Shown: positions 51,696-61,753, numbered from the stretch's first letter. The stretch is DNA of 64,000 nt from Gemmatimonadaceae bacterium (GCA_022843265.1 JALHNZ010000007.1:41612-105611); one strand, 5' to 3'. Program-made: numbers and translations. Notes: generated from the sequence alone by a model not told the origin.

Positions 51696-54314
51696 TCACC
51701 CACTCGGCTTCATCAACTCCACCCACCCAGCATTCCCCCTGAGCGGCAACAAATCCGGATCGGACCGTAGCCCCGGCCAGTACCCTAACCCGCGACTCAG
51801 CGCTTCTCGCACCAATCCAACCGCGCGATCATGCTCACCGCGCTGCGCGGCAATCGCAGCGCGGTCGAGTTGTAATCCGGCCCAGCGCGTACCGCGCGCC
51901 CAATCGGGCAAGGCATACTGCTGTGCCACAATGCGCTGCTCCCATCGACTCGCTTCCGCCGTATCTCCACGCATTGCCGCCAGCACACCAAAATCGCGCA
52001 TCAACAACCGCGCCTCATCGGCAGGACCAAGGCCAATGTCGATCAGCGTCGATGTGCCAGCAGTTGTACTATCACCGATTGCACGCGCCGCGCGGTAGGC
52101 GGCATCAACCTCTCCACGCATGCGCAGCGAACGTACATACCCGGCGCGACGCTGACCCTGCGGGTTGTCGCGATACCACGCCACACTTCGCTCGACGAGC
52201 GATTGCGCATCCGTTGCCCTGTCTTGCAATACAAACTCCGCAGCCGCAATGCGGTAAAGCGCTCCAACCTGCTCGCGCATGCGTCCTGGTCTTGAATCAA
52301 CGGTCGTCAATCGCGTCATCACAGAGTCAACCGCGCCCAACGCAGCCAAAGCGCAAATTTCGGCGGCCAACAACACGTCGTCATCCGCATAATGCAACTG
52401 CGCGTCACGCACCGCCTTGAGCGCACCGCGGTAGTCACCTTGCATGAACCGCGCGTACGCCAGTTCGCGCCAATACGCGCGCCAGCCGCGCAGTTCACCG
52501 CGTTCCGGATTCAGGTTCTGCAGCACACGCAATGCTTCGTTCGGTCTGTTCATGCGCCTCGATGTCTCCGCCACCATGTACTCAACTATCGAGCCCGGTG
52601 TGATCTTCGACGTTCGAGCCACTGCGCGATACACATAGGGAATGTCGCCACGCAGCATGCCGTCGATCATGTCCAGCGTGCCCTGCTCAACGGGTCCGAA
52701 TCGATCACGTGCCGACTTGAGTGACTGCACGCGCGCGTACGCACTCTGCACGTCTCCGCGATTTGACTCAGTGATAGCGGCGGCGAGCTGCGGCATTCGA
52801 TACGTGCTGTCTTCTCTATACGCTCGCTCAAAAAGCTGCAGCGCCCCGTCGAGATCACCCTGCACGAACTGTTCAAAGCCGCTCAGAAAGTCGCGATACG
52901 CTGCATACGACGGCGGCGTGTTTGCGAAACGAAAATGTGTCGTGGAATCGAGCATTGGGGCGATGCCCGCAAGCAGCCGCTCACGGAGCAGCGACACCGC
53001 ATTCATGGCACTGTCGGCCGGAACGCTCACCGTTTCGGCGGGACGTAACAAGGCCGCGGTCACCGCGTCGGTCAACCGCGCCTGCAGATGCAGCGTACCA
53101 CCGGTTCGATAGTAGCTGCCTGATACGATCATGGTGGCTCCCGTTTCTCTCGCCATGTCTGTTTGCTGCGCCGGCGCGCCCTGATTACCGTCGGCACGCG
53201 CACGCTCAATCATCAGCACGGCCGTACCGGGCACAACCGCAAGTCCTTCAACGCGAGAGAATCCTTCGGTAATCCAGTCGGCCGCCATGCGACCGAGCGC
53301 GTCAAGATCTGCGTCTCCTGTCTCGTTCACAAATGGCGTCACAAGAACACGCGGCGCCATGTTGCCGGCCGGCGTATTCAGCGAGACAGTCTCACCGCTT
53401 TGCGCGGTGAATGCGAAGTCGCGAGGCAGGCGAACATACCAGACCAACGCTGCAGCAAAAATTCCGGCGCCAACCGCCCATGGCAGCCAGCGCGGGACCG
53501 TTTTGACCCGTGTTGTGGCCGCGGGCTGGCCTGTCTGGGTCACACCCGATCGCGCGTCCGAGCTCACGCTGCCAGCATCACTTCGCACCGTCGTTCGCGA
53601 TCGAATTGCCTGTACCGCCGCGAGCGTCTCCGGCGCGGGCTCGACGTCAAGCTCAGTGCGCAAACGTTGTTCAAACAATTCGAACGTGGCGAGCGCACCC
53701 GCTCGGTCACCGCGCGCATCAAGCGCCTGCACCAACACCACGAGTGCGCGTTCATCAAGCGGCGCGATGTCGTGCGCGCGCTGTGCCAGAGCAAGCGCAG
53801 CTCCATCGCCGTGATCAAGCGCCTGCTGCGCCAGCGTGAGTGCCGCTGCACCCACTTCGCGCGCGAGCAACGACCGTGTGTCTTCCAACCACCGGTCAAA
53901 TCGCGGCACATCGTCGACAGCAAACCCTGCCATGAACTCGCCGCCATACAACGCGACGGCGCCCGTCAGATCCTGCGCGGCGAGACACACACGCATCGCG
54001 GGCACGTCGCAACGCAAACGCGTCGCATCAATCGACACATCGTCGTCGCCCACGGTGATGATGGTCTCGTCACCCACGGCGCGTCGCAAGAACGCCAGCG
54101 CCTGACGCAGTGATGTGCGTGCCCGATCAAGCGCTACATCGGGCCAGAATATCTCGCACAACGTGTCGCGGCGCACCTTGCCTCGTGTGCTGGCCATCGC
54201 GAGATACACCAGCACACCAAGCCGCTTGGGCTGCGCCAACAATGTGGCAACCGGCGCGCCGTCGGGCCCGGTGAGGCCAATGCGACCAAGGGTGGTCAGC
54301 TCGAAGACGCGCAC
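51696..54314 (-). CDS. Membrane-anchored BTAD-type transcriptional regulator with TolB-like and TPR domains
   Basis: An 872-residue protein from GTG 54314. Residues 1-95 form an OmpR-type winged helix (LAQPKRLGVLVYLAMAS, then ARTSLRQALAFLRRAV), and about 100-245 form the bacterial transcriptional activator domain. A membrane helix follows (about 280-300, WLPWAVGAGIFAAALVWYV). The outer part has a TolB/FlgO-like domain (RVLVTPFVNETGDADLD) and about 400 residues of TPR-like helices. It would couple an envelope signal directly to DNA binding. The stop is 18 bp from the upstream lipoprotein gene on the same strand. Confidence 0.87.
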   Translation of the reverse strand: MRVFELTTLGRIGLTGPDGAPVATLLAQPKRLGVLVYLAMASTRGKVRRDTLCEIFWPDVALDRARTSLRQALAFLRRAVGDETIITVGDDDVSIDATRLRCDVPAMRVCLAAQDLTGAVALYGGEFMAGFAVDDVPRFDRWLEDTRSLLAREVGAAALTLAQQALDHGDGAALALAQRAHDIAPLDERALVVLVQALDARGDRAGALATFELFEQRLRTELDVEPAPETLAAVQAIRSRTTVRSDAGSVSSDARSGVTQTGQPAATTRVKTVPRWLPWAVGAGIFAAALVWYVRLPRDFAFTAQSGETVSLNTPAGNMAPRVLVTPFVNETGDADLDALGRMAADWITEGFSRVEGLAVVPGTAVLMIERARADGNQGAPAQQTDMARETGATMIVSGSYYRTGGTLHLQARLTDAVTAALLRPAETVSVPADSAMNAVSLLRERLLAGIAPMLDSTTHFRFANTPPSYAAYRDFLSGFEQFVQGDLDGALQLFERAYREDSTYRMPQLAAAITESNRGDVQSAYARVQSLKSARDRFGPVEQGTLDMIDGMLRGDIPYVYRAVARTSKITPGSIVEYMVAETSRRMNRPNEALRVLQNLNPERGELRGWRAYWRELAYARFMQGDYRGALKAVRDAQLHYADDDVLLAAEICALAALGAVDSVMTRLTTVDSRPGRMREQVGALYRIAAAEFVLQDRATDAQSLVERSVAWYRDNPQGQRRAGYVRSLRMRGEVDAAYRAARAIGDSTTAGTSTLIDIGLGPADEARLLMRDFGVLAAMRGDTAEASRWEQRIVAQQYALPDWARGTRWAGLQLDRAAIAAQRGEHDRAVGLVREALSRGLGYWPGLRSDPDLLPLRGNAGWVELMKPSG

Positions 54315-54332
54315 GGCTCGGTGTCAGTCAGC

Positions 54333-54902
54333 TCAGCTGCAACCTTCCACGTACTGCACCGCCGGCACGCGACCCGAACGGAACATCGTCACGTTCTGCC
54401 CATCAGTCTCAAACACAATCAGATGCATCGTGTCCGGTGGCGCAGAAGCGGTCATGTATTTGCCCGTCGTGTACTTGTGCGGCCCCACCATCACGCGCGT
54501 GGCGTACAGCGAGTTGATGCGACCTTCTGCATCGCCAATTTTTGCGCCCTCGGCGGTGGTCACACTGCCCGACACCACTTCCAGCCGGACCACCGTATCG
54601 CGCTCCACCATCACGCGCACGCCCGCCGGAGCCGCGGCCCACTCGGCGTAGCTGCACTCCGCCGACGCCCCCGCGGCCAGCGTAATCGGAGTGCCCGCAG
54701 CCGCCGACGCCTCTGCCAGTGACTGTCCGGCGCGGATTGGACCAAAGCCGTCCGGCGTGATGCGCCAACCAGCCGGACCGGCCGTGGCGACTGCCGCCTC
54801 TTTGTCACTGCCAGCACCACAGGCGGCGAGTACAAGAGCGAAAACGATCGCCGCGCCCGGGCGCGCACGATGCAGGAAGGGTCTCAGTGATTGGAGCGTC
54901 AT
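54333..54902 (-). CDS. Hypothetical lipoprotein upstream of the BTAD regulator
   Basis: A 189-residue protein from ATG 54902; the leader has lipobox VLAAC. The mature domain begins GWRITPDGFGPIRAGQSLAE and contains a Cys near ASAECSYAEW plus a C-terminal GCS, so one disulfide is possible. The pattern GFGPIRAGQSLAEA is typical of small envelope proteins in related genomes, but no function is known. It precedes the BTAD regulator by 18 bp on the minus strand, which suggests a functional link. Confidence 0.8.
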   Translation of the reverse strand: MTLQSLRPFLHRARPGAAIVFALVLAACGAGSDKEAAVATAGPAGWRITPDGFGPIRAGQSLAEASAAAGTPITLAAGASAECSYAEWAAAPAGVRVMVERDTVVRLEVVSGSVTTAEGAKIGDAEGRINSLYATRVMVGPHKYTTGKYMTASAPPDTMHLIVFETDGQNVTMFRSGRVPAVQYVEGCS

Positions 54903-55031
54903 ACGAAGTGGTTCACTGGTGAACGGAGAGATGGACGGGCGAGCGAAACTTGCACCGCCCCGTCGCACGTATGGAACATACATGCACCGCGCACTGCGTT
55001 GTGCGCTACCCATGAGCCAATGGAGTTGGTT

Positions 55032-55715
55032 GTGAACGCACCGCGTCGTTTCGATGAACGGGAAATCGCGCTCATTTTCGAGCAGGCCAACGCCGCCCAG
55101 GAATCGCGTGTGACCGTGGCAGAACAGTCCAACGGGCTAACGCTCGAGCAGCTGCATGATATCGGGCGCGATGTCGGGCTCTCATCCGAAAACATCACAC
55201 GTGCCGCGAATGCTGTGGCACGAGGTGATCTGATTCCCACGGCGCGTCGCACGTGGATGGGGTTGCCGGTCGGTGTGTCGCGTACCATCGAGTTCAGCCG
55301 GCCAGTGTCTGACGCGGAGTGGAATCAGCTCGTGATGACGCTGCGCGAAACGTTCGACGCGCGCGGAAAGGTCACCAGTGAGGGTCCATTCCGACAGTGG
55401 CACAACGGCAACCTCCAGGCACTGCTCGAGCCGACGACCACGGGGCATCGCCTGCGGCTGTCCACGCGCAAGGCCGACGCGCCCGTGTGGCTGGGCCTCG
55501 GCGTGATGTATCTCGTGCTCGCGGGTCTCTTCGCGACGCTCGTCAGCAGCGGCGCAGTCGACGCCAAGGCGAACATCGGCGTGCTGCTGTTCGGCGTGGG
55601 TGGCGTGGCTGCCCTGGCCTCCACGTACATCCGCTTGCCGCGCTGGGCCCGAGTGCGCGCGTCGCAGATGGAAGCGATCGCGGCGCACTCGGCGGAGCTC
55701 AACACGGGGCGCTGA
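55032..55715 (+). CDS. Hypothetical two-helix membrane protein
   Basis: A 227-residue protein. GTG 55032 is preferred over ATG 55020 because GGAG lies 6 bases before it. The N-terminal 70 residues are helical and charged (MNAPRRFDEREIALIFEQAN; LHDIGRDVGLSSENITRAAN), like a small helix-turn-helix or oligomerisation unit. A beta-rich region follows, then two membrane helices (about 155-175 and 180-200) and a short basic tail. No family recognised. Divergent from the lipoprotein gene, convergent with an Asp-box gene. Confidence 0.72.
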   Translation: MNAPRRFDEREIALIFEQANAAQESRVTVAEQSNGLTLEQLHDIGRDVGLSSENITRAANAVARGDLIPTARRTWMGLPVGVSRTIEFSRPVSDAEWNQLVMTLRETFDARGKVTSEGPFRQWHNGNLQALLEPTTTGHRLRLSTRKADAPVWLGLGVMYLVLAGLFATLVSSGAVDAKANIGVLLFGVGGVAALASTYIRLPRWARVRASQMEAIAAHSAELNTGR

Positions 55716-55826
55716 GCCAGAGCTGCTCTCTACGTTGCCCCCAACCCGAGCGAAATGCGTTTCGTGAGTCTCGATCTGGCCCAACAGAGGATCGCGAAAT
55801 CGCGCGGGTTTTCGACGTAACGCAGA

Positions 55827-58800
55827 CTACACCGCACCCAATCGGGCGAGTGCGGCCGTCAACTCGCGCACCATTCGCTCGTAGTACTCACGCTGCGAAC
55901 GCTGTTGACCGGTCAACGGCTGCACGGAGCCGCGCACTTCACCGTAGAGCCGACTCACACGCGAGTTGAGCTCGGTGATCTGTCGACGCGCATCGGCCAG
56001 TTCGCTCACACGCGCCGCGCTCGCGCCTCGACTCGCCGTGTTTACGCGCGTCGCGAGCGCCTGCACACTGGTTCGCAACGTCTGCAGATCCAACAATGAT
56101 TGGGTCCATTCCTCGCGCACGCCGGCGGTCACGGTGCTACGCGGGTCATCGCGAACTTCGAGCGGCGCCGTAGCGGTGGCGCCACCGGCGGTTACGCGCA
56201 CAGTGTACATGCCGGGTTCAACCGGCGGGCCCATTGGTGCGCGTGTCGCGTCAGCATTGGGCGCAGCGTAGGCCATGTTCCACATCGCGCGATTCACACC
56301 GACCTTCCCGTCGACACGCATCGTTGCCACCGTGGTACCACGCGCGGATGCAAACTGTATCTCCACCGCGCCCGCCTGCGTTAGGTGGAAATCAACGGTT
56401 GCCCCTTCCGCCGGATTTTCACCCTGATAGAACATATCGCCCACGTGTCCGAGCTCATCACGGTAACGAATCTGTTCCGCCGGACGCGTGCTGAACACAT
56501 GCACGGGCTTCGCCGCCACTGCCGGTGTGAGCTCACGCAGCGCACGCACGTTGTCAAGGATCCAGATGCCGCGCGAATGTGTACCAACCACCAGATCGTG
56601 TTCGCGGGGATGAATAAACAAATCGTTGAACGCCATCGTTGGCATACCGCCTCTCAACTCGGCCCATGTAGCGCCGCGATCGTTTGACCAGAACAGGCCG
56701 ATCTCCGTGCCGAGATAGAGCACATCAGCATTGACCAAATCCTCGCGCAGCGTGCGAGCCACCCGGTTCGCCGGCAAGCCGCCGTCAATGCGCTGCCACG
56801 ATGCACCATTGTCATCCGTGCGATACACGTAGTTGGCGAAATCACCATTCTTGTAGTTGTTCGCGACGACATACGCGCGCGCATCCGCGTGACGCGACGT
56901 CTCGATGCCATTGATCCACGCGTTGCGCGGCAGTCCTGGAAGCTTGCCGGCAAACTCGGTCCAGTTCTTCCCGCCGTCGCTGCTTCGCTGAATGTTGCCA
57001 TCGTCGGTGCCAACCCACAGCACATCTCTCACACGCGGCGACTCAGCAATTGCAGAGACAGCCGGCCAGTACGGCACGCCATCATCGAGTGAGAGTGTGT
57101 TGGCACGCGGCGGCTGGCCCATGATCGGCAGCGTGCGACGGTCTACTCCCGTGGTGCGATCACCAAGTGCCGTCCAGTTGTTGCCGCGATCCGTGCTCTT
57201 CCAGAGAATGTTGGTCGCCGCGTAGATCGTATGCGTATTGTGATGCGAAATGAGAATCGGCGCATCCCAGTTGGCTGGCGCCATCGCGTTGCCGAGTGTT
57301 TGCGCGGGTGCGTTCATATCGCCCCAAGTGGTCCAGTTACGACGACCACTGATTGCTCCCTGCGGATCACCGGGCCGGATGTCCGTGCGCTCACCGGTCA
57401 GCATGTCGACGCGCGACAATCCGAGAAACTGCGAGTTGGTGTACAGCGTGCGATTGTCGGTCGTATCCACAAGATTGAAAAACCCATCACCACCGCCCCA
57501 CTTGATCCAGTCGGCGTTGGTGATGCCTTCGCTACGGTACGTGGCGCTCGGCGCGGACCACGAGCCATTGTCCTGCAACCCGCCGTACACATGGTACGGT
57601 TTCTTCATGTCGAATGACACGCGATACCACTGACTGACGGACAGGTTTGACACGTACAACCAGGTGCGCGCTTTGTCGTAGCTGATGCCGATTCCGCCGT
57701 CGTCGGCCTTGATCAGATGATTGGAGTTCGCCGGATTCACCCACATGAAGCGGTCGTCGCCATGCAGCGTTTGACGCAACGAGCGCGATGTCTTGCCACA
57801 ATCGCTGCTCGTTGAAAAGAAATTCATCATGTAGATCGTGCAGTGATCGTTGGGATCCACAATGATCTGGCTCGCGTACATGGGGCGCGGATTCCAGGTG
57901 CTCATCTGCTCCCACGATGCGCCGGCGTTCATTGAGCGATAGAGACCCGCAAGCGGCTCTTCGTACGCCGTGCTCGCGGTGTAGCGCAGCCCCTGTTCAA
58001 TGCTGGCGTACACAATGTTCGGATCTTTCGCGTAGATCGCGATGCCAATGCGTCCGTATTCGCCAGCCGGCAGTCCGCTGGTGAGCTTTTGCCAGGTGTC
58101 GCCGCCGTCCGTGCTCTTCCACAGCGCGCTGCCGGGCCCGCCGCCGTTAAATCCAAAGGCCGTGCGACGACGCTGATATGACGCAGCGTACAACACGTTT
58201 GGGTTGCTCGGATGCATGGCAACATCAGTCACACCGGTGTTCTCATCAACCTTGAGCACCTGCTGCCATGTGTTGCCGCCATCAGTGGTGCGATACAATC
58301 CGCGCTCAGGGTTCGGGCCCCAGAGCTGACCGATCGCGGCCACAAACACACGATTCGCATCTGTTGGGTGGAGCACTATACGACCAATGTGCGCCGAGGC
58401 TTTGAGGCCCACATTGCGCCACGTGGCGCCGCCGTCGGTGCTTTTGTACACACCGTCGCCCCAGCTGGAGCTCTGCCGGTTTGCGCGCTCGCCCGTGCCG
58501 AGCCACACAATGCTGGTGTCGCGCTGATTGAGCGCGATCGCACCAATGGAGTGTGTGGCTTCGTTGTTGAACAGCGCGGTAAAGCTCACGCCGTTATTCG
58601 TGGTTTTGTACAACCCCCCGGTGCTGGACGCAGCGTAGAACACGTGCGGCTGCGCTTCGTACACGGCGAGATCAACAAACCGGCCGCTCATGGCTGCTGA
58701 GCCGATGGTGCGGAAACGGAGCGCGTCTGTTGTACTGGACGACGGCGTTTGTGCCGCGAGTACGCCTGCACCTAAGGGCGACAGCGCAATGAAAGTCAAG

Positions 58801-58865
58801 AAAGCGCGGCGAGAACGAGCAAAATGAATCATGAGGCGGGGAGCAAGGAGGAAGAGTTTCTCCAT
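55827..58865 (-). CDS. Second large secreted Asp-box (VPS10/sortilin-like) protein
   Basis: A 1012-residue protein. ATG 58865 has GGGAGG 4 bases upstream and gives a long signal peptide ending GVLAAQ; ATG 58832 is an alternative. Asp boxes include KTTNNGVSF, KSTDGGATW, RTTDGGNTW, KSTDGGDTW and RSSDGGKNW. The last 150 residues form a beta-sandwich and helical tail like those of the 1065-residue protein at 46628, without the Gly-rich linker. No catalytic residues can be named. It follows a BON-domain gene by 62 bp. Confidence 0.9.
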   Translation of the reverse strand: MEKLFLLAPRLMIHFARSRRAFLTFIALSPLGAGVLAAQTPSSSTTDALRFRTIGSAAMSGRFVDLAVYEAQPHVFYAASSTGGLYKTTNNGVSFTALFNNEATHSIGAIALNQRDTSIVWLGTGERANRQSSSWGDGVYKSTDGGATWRNVGLKASAHIGRIVLHPTDANRVFVAAIGQLWGPNPERGLYRTTDGGNTWQQVLKVDENTGVTDVAMHPSNPNVLYAASYQRRRTAFGFNGGGPGSALWKSTDGGDTWQKLTSGLPAGEYGRIGIAIYAKDPNIVYASIEQGLRYTASTAYEEPLAGLYRSMNAGASWEQMSTWNPRPMYASQIIVDPNDHCTIYMMNFFSTSSDCGKTSRSLRQTLHGDDRFMWVNPANSNHLIKADDGGIGISYDKARTWLYVSNLSVSQWYRVSFDMKKPYHVYGGLQDNGSWSAPSATYRSEGITNADWIKWGGGDGFFNLVDTTDNRTLYTNSQFLGLSRVDMLTGERTDIRPGDPQGAISGRRNWTTWGDMNAPAQTLGNAMAPANWDAPILISHHNTHTIYAATNILWKSTDRGNNWTALGDRTTGVDRRTLPIMGQPPRANTLSLDDGVPYWPAVSAIAESPRVRDVLWVGTDDGNIQRSSDGGKNWTEFAGKLPGLPRNAWINGIETSRHADARAYVVANNYKNGDFANYVYRTDDNGASWQRIDGGLPANRVARTLREDLVNADVLYLGTEIGLFWSNDRGATWAELRGGMPTMAFNDLFIHPREHDLVVGTHSRGIWILDNVRALRELTPAVAAKPVHVFSTRPAEQIRYRDELGHVGDMFYQGENPAEGATVDFHLTQAGAVEIQFASARGTTVATMRVDGKVGVNRAMWNMAYAAPNADATRAPMGPPVEPGMYTVRVTAGGATATAPLEVRDDPRSTVTAGVREEWTQSLLDLQTLRTSVQALATRVNTASRGASAARVSELADARRQITELNSRVSRLYGEVRGSVQPLTGQQRSQREYYERMVRELTAALARLGAV

Positions 58866-58927
58866 TCTGCCTCCCGCCCCACAAATCGCAAGCGCCAGCG
58901 GCCGCTTTTCTCCCGCTCAGCGAGAAA

Positions 58928-59188
58928 TCAGACGGCGTTGTCGTCGATCGAAAGCTCGCTCTCCACGTCGGTCACACCGCGTACGCCACGTGCCGCTTCT
59001 TCCGCTGCCAGCTGCGTCTTCCGATCCGGCACCGTACCGGTCAGCGTGACTTCTCCCTCATCGACCTCTACATCCACAAGGTCGTCCCGCACCTCGGCGA
59101 TTTCACTCAGCGCATCAAGCACTTCATCACGAATTGGCTCGTCGCCGCGCAGGAGTTCGTCGTTGAGAATAGGATCTGGCGTTGTCAT
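58928..59188 (-). CDS. Small BON-domain protein
   Basis: An 86-residue protein started at ATG 59188 (MTTPDPILNDELLRG). One BON domain fills most of it: EVLDALSEIAEVRDDLVDVEVDEGEVTLTGTV, seen in parts as DVEVDEGEVTLTG and GVRGVTDVESEL. It is very acidic, with no signal peptide in this start. BON domains bind membranes or phospholipids and often occur in osmotic-stress proteins. It lies 62 bp upstream of the second Asp-box gene on the same strand. Confidence 0.82.
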   Translation of the reverse strand: MTTPDPILNDELLRGDEPIRDEVLDALSEIAEVRDDLVDVEVDEGEVTLTGTVPDRKTQLAAEEAARGVRGVTDVESELSIDDNAV

Positions 59189-59294
59189 TGTCTGCCCATG
59201 AGAGTGAAAAGTCGGCGCATGCATCGCGTCGAGCACCTCGCAATCTCCACAATCCCCGGGTCGGACGTTATCCCTCGATGGGATGACAGCACGA

Positions 59295-60353
59295 TCACCC
59301 CTTCGAGCGATCCTGCGACGGGGCGACGTTGAGCGCCGTTCGCACCGCGGGCGCGACCACCGAGCCATACAGCTCAATGCAGCGCATCACATCGGCATGC
59401 TGCATAGGACCCAGCGTGAACTGGATCAACATGCGATCATGTCGGAACAACTCATGTTCGTACAAAATCTTGTCGATCACCTGCTGCGGTGCACCTACCA
59501 GCAGCGCACCGCTCAACGCGCGTTCTGCGTCAAACTGGCGCCGCGTTGGTGGTGGCCAGCCTCGCTCGCGCCCAATACGCCCCATTGTTTCGAGATACGG
59601 CGGCAGTGCCAGCTCCACCGCCTGTGCGTCGGAGTCCGCAATAAAGCCGTGCGAGTTGATGCTCACTTTGCCCACCGACGCGTCATGTCCCGCCCGCTCC
59701 AGGCTCTCGCGATACAACTCCACGAAAGGCACAAAGCGCTCCGGTGCTCCGCCAATGATCGCCAAGGCAAGGGGAACGCCGAGCGTTCCGGCGCGCACCA
59801 CAGACTGCGGCGTTCCACCCACGGCAATCCACACGGGCAACGGTCGTTGCACAGGGCGCGGGTAGACACCGCGGTTGTCGATTGACGCGCGATGCTTGCC
59901 CTTCCACGTGATAAACTCGGCGTCACGCAACGTGAGCAGCAACTCAAGTTTTTCGGCGAAGAGTTCGTTGTAGTCGTGGAGATCCTGGCCAAACAGCGGA
60001 TACGATTCAATAAAACTGCCGCGACCCGCGGTGATCTCGGCGCGACCGTTTGAGAGCGCATCAAGCGTCGCAAAATCCTGAAACACACGCACCGGATCGT
60101 CTGAGCTCAGCACTGTGACAGCGCTGGTCAGGATGATGCGGTGTGTGCGCGCAGCTGCAGCAGCGAGGACCACGGCGGGCGACGACACCGCATAGTCCGC
60201 GCGGTGATGTTCGCCCACGCCAAAGACATCGAGCCCGACCTGATCGGCGAGCTCGATCTCTTCAACAAGTTCGCGAAGGCGCTTTGCGGCAACCGCCGGG
60301 TCGTGTGTCGCGCGGGGGTCCGTTTCGCCGAATGAATAGATGCCAAGTTGCAT
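59295..60353 (-). CDS. LLM-class flavin-dependent oxidoreductase
   Basis: A 352-residue luciferase-like monooxygenase fold protein (TIM barrel binding FMN or F420). Family motifs: [52 protein letters not shown] and [15 protein letters not shown]. Such enzymes act in many oxidations, often on small organics. Substrate and cofactor choice cannot be told. It is a single gene on the minus strand, divergent from a small Pro-rich gene. Confidence 0.92.
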   Translation of the reverse strand: MQLGIYSFGETDPRATHDPAVAAKRLRELVEEIELADQVGLDVFGVGEHHRADYAVSSPAVVLAAAAARTHRIILTSAVTVLSSDDPVRVFQDFATLDALSNGRAEITAGRGSFIESYPLFGQDLHDYNELFAEKLELLLTLRDAEFITWKGKHRASIDNRGVYPRPVQRPLPVWIAVGGTPQSVVRAGTLGVPLALAIIGGAPERFVPFVELYRESLERAGHDASVGKVSINSHGFIADSDAQAVELALPPYLETMGRIGRERGWPPPTRRQFDAERALSGALLVGAPQQVIDKILYEHELFRHDRMLIQFTLGPMQHADVMRCIELYGSVVAPAVRTALNVAPSQDRSKG

Positions 60354-60491
60354 GAGTCAAAGCTGACGGTGGCGCATGGATCGTGCCAGCACGCAGCGTT
60401 CGGACGTTCTGGATCGGATCGAAACTCTGGCGCCGCTGCACCTCGTAGGGAGCACAGTCGTGAGTTAGCCGCACTCAACGCCGAGTTTGCC

Positions 60492-60752
60492 ATGTCCAGT
60501 GCCGCGCCAGAGCCGCAACCGTTTGGGCTCCGTCCGCCTCCACCGCGGGTGCCACCCACTGCCATTGGGACGCAAACGCCGGAGCCGCCGCGTCCGCCGC
60601 GTGTCTATCGGGATAGAAGCACATGGTACGATCGCCAGCCACGTGTGATTCGTGGTGCGCTAAGGATGGTGCGCGCCGTTGAGGTGGCGATTTTTGGAAG
60701 GCAGCGGACCCGAGGTCCTGCGCGGGGGTGGTGGAATCACATCGGAGAGTGA
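60492..60752 (+). CDS. Small Pro/Arg-rich hypothetical protein
   Basis: An 86-residue product from ATG 60492. The N-terminal half is Pro-rich (GLRPPPPRVPPTAIG), and the C-terminal half is basic (RQPRVIRGALRMVRAVEVAI). No signal peptide, helix of membrane type, or family is recognised. Copy 3 of the long inverted repeat begins 9 bp after the stop. Composition is unusual, so it could be spurious, but its position just ahead of the repeat mirrors the other two copies. Confidence 0.45.
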   Translation: MSSAAPEPQPFGLRPPPPRVPPTAIGTQTPEPPRPPRVYRDRSTWYDRQPRVIRGALRMVRAVEVAIFGRQRTRGPARGWWNHIGE

Positions 60753-60761
60753 GGAGCAGTT

Positions 60762-60995
60762 GCAGTTCCTGATTCGATCATTCGGCCCTTCAGCCGGAGC
60801 CCACGGCCATTTGGCCATTCGGCCTCACCGTTTCGGAAGGTCGCACCCGAATCATATGATCGAGGAGCATTTTCTGCGCCCGAGGAGAGAACAACCTGCG
60901 TCGGTGCTCCGTGCCGCTGTACGAAAACGGGAGGCCGAATGGCCAAATGGCCGTGGGCTCCGGCTGAAGGGCCGAATGACCGAATCAGGAACTGC
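60762..60995. repeat. Long inverted-repeat element, copy 3 (234 bp)
   Basis: Arms 60762-60835 and 60922-60995 (74 nt each) pair at 70 of 74 positions. The shoulders appear in reverse order, GGTCGCAC (60839-60846) then GTGCTC (60904-60909), so this copy is inverted relative to copies 1 and 2; the core is 57 nt. It lies 9 bp after a plus-strand stop and 11 bp before a minus-strand stop. Several arm positions differ from copy 1 but are changed in both arms. Confidence 0.95.
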
Positions 60996-61006
60996 AAAAA
61001 CCAGTG

Positions 61007-61753
61007 CTATTTCGTCAACGGGAGTCCACGCGCCCCATCCCGTGATACATGCGCGACCCGTCGCAATCGCACCGAGTCGGCCGCACCAACATACGCTTCC
61101 ACCACGCCTTCACTCTCCATTGCCCGCGTGAGCTGCGATAGCGACCCGCAGACATACCGGTTGCACAGATTCGACCGCATTGCGCGTGGTAATGCACAGC
61201 CGCCGCGTGTGTGGTACACACACGACTCGCGGTAGTGCTGCGCCGGGAGATACGAGGCATACAGTGCCTCGAGCGAATCACGTGTGGTGGCGATTCCGTC
61301 TTGCTCGAGCTGCGCCCGCACGCGCGTAAGACTATCCACCTGCAGGAACGCGTGCGTTCCGCCGGAGTTGCAACACTCGCCCATGCACGTGGCGCAACTG
61401 GCGCCGAGTATGTCTGAAAGGTGTTCGACCTGCGCCCCGACCGCATTGGGCGATTGTTCGGGGAGCGCGGCGCGCGGTGTTCCGGCATCGGAGCGCGCGG
61501 CGTGTTCGGCTTCGCTCATTGGTGCGCCGTTGTCTCGCAGCGGTTGTGCAAACGTCTCTTCCAGCACGCCGCGCAACTTGTCGAGAAACGCCGTGCGCGA
61601 TGCTTCGGGGAGTGCTGTGATACGACGCGTATTGGCCGGTAGCAGAATGACAGGCAGTGCGCGCCCGTCCGCAGCCGCCAGTTCGTGCGTGTGCTGCACA
61701 AATCGCACGTTGCGAGCGCGCTGCGCCGCAATCGGACCGTCGCGTGGTGGCAT
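61007..61753 (-). CDS. Cys-rich metal-binding protein (YkgJ-like)
   Basis: A 248-residue protein. Three Cys clusters occur after residue 110: ASCATCMGECCNSGG, then ESCVYHTRGGCALP, and SNLCNRYVCGSL. This CxxCxxxCC start with later Cys pairs resembles YkgJ-type zinc or iron binding domains (also called Fe-S-like). The first 100 residues are helical and carry no signal peptide. The true start could be further inside, as no ribosome site precedes ATG 61753. Function unknown. Confidence 0.78.
   Translation of the reverse strand: MPPRDGPIAAQRARNVRFVQHTHELAAADGRALPVILLPANTRRITALPEASRTAFLDKLRGVLEETFAQPLRDNGAPMSEAEHAARSDAGTPRAALPEQSPNAVGAQVEHLSDILGASCATCMGECCNSGGTHAFLQVDSLTRVRAQLEQDGIATTRDSLEALYASYLPAQHYRESCVYHTRGGCALPRAMRSNLCNRYVCGSLSQLTRAMESEGVVEAYVGAADSVRLRRVAHVSRDGARGLPLTK

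Noticed and set aside
55716..55826. Terminator between the two convergent genes
   Set aside because: Small hairpins such as CGAAATGCGTTTCG occur, but none has a sufficient stem plus T-run.
60679..61131. A 150-codon frame across inverted-repeat copy 3
   Set aside because: The frame exists only because the repeat lacks stops; the same peptide pattern (IRSFGPSAGAHGHLA) appears on both strands of the palindrome.
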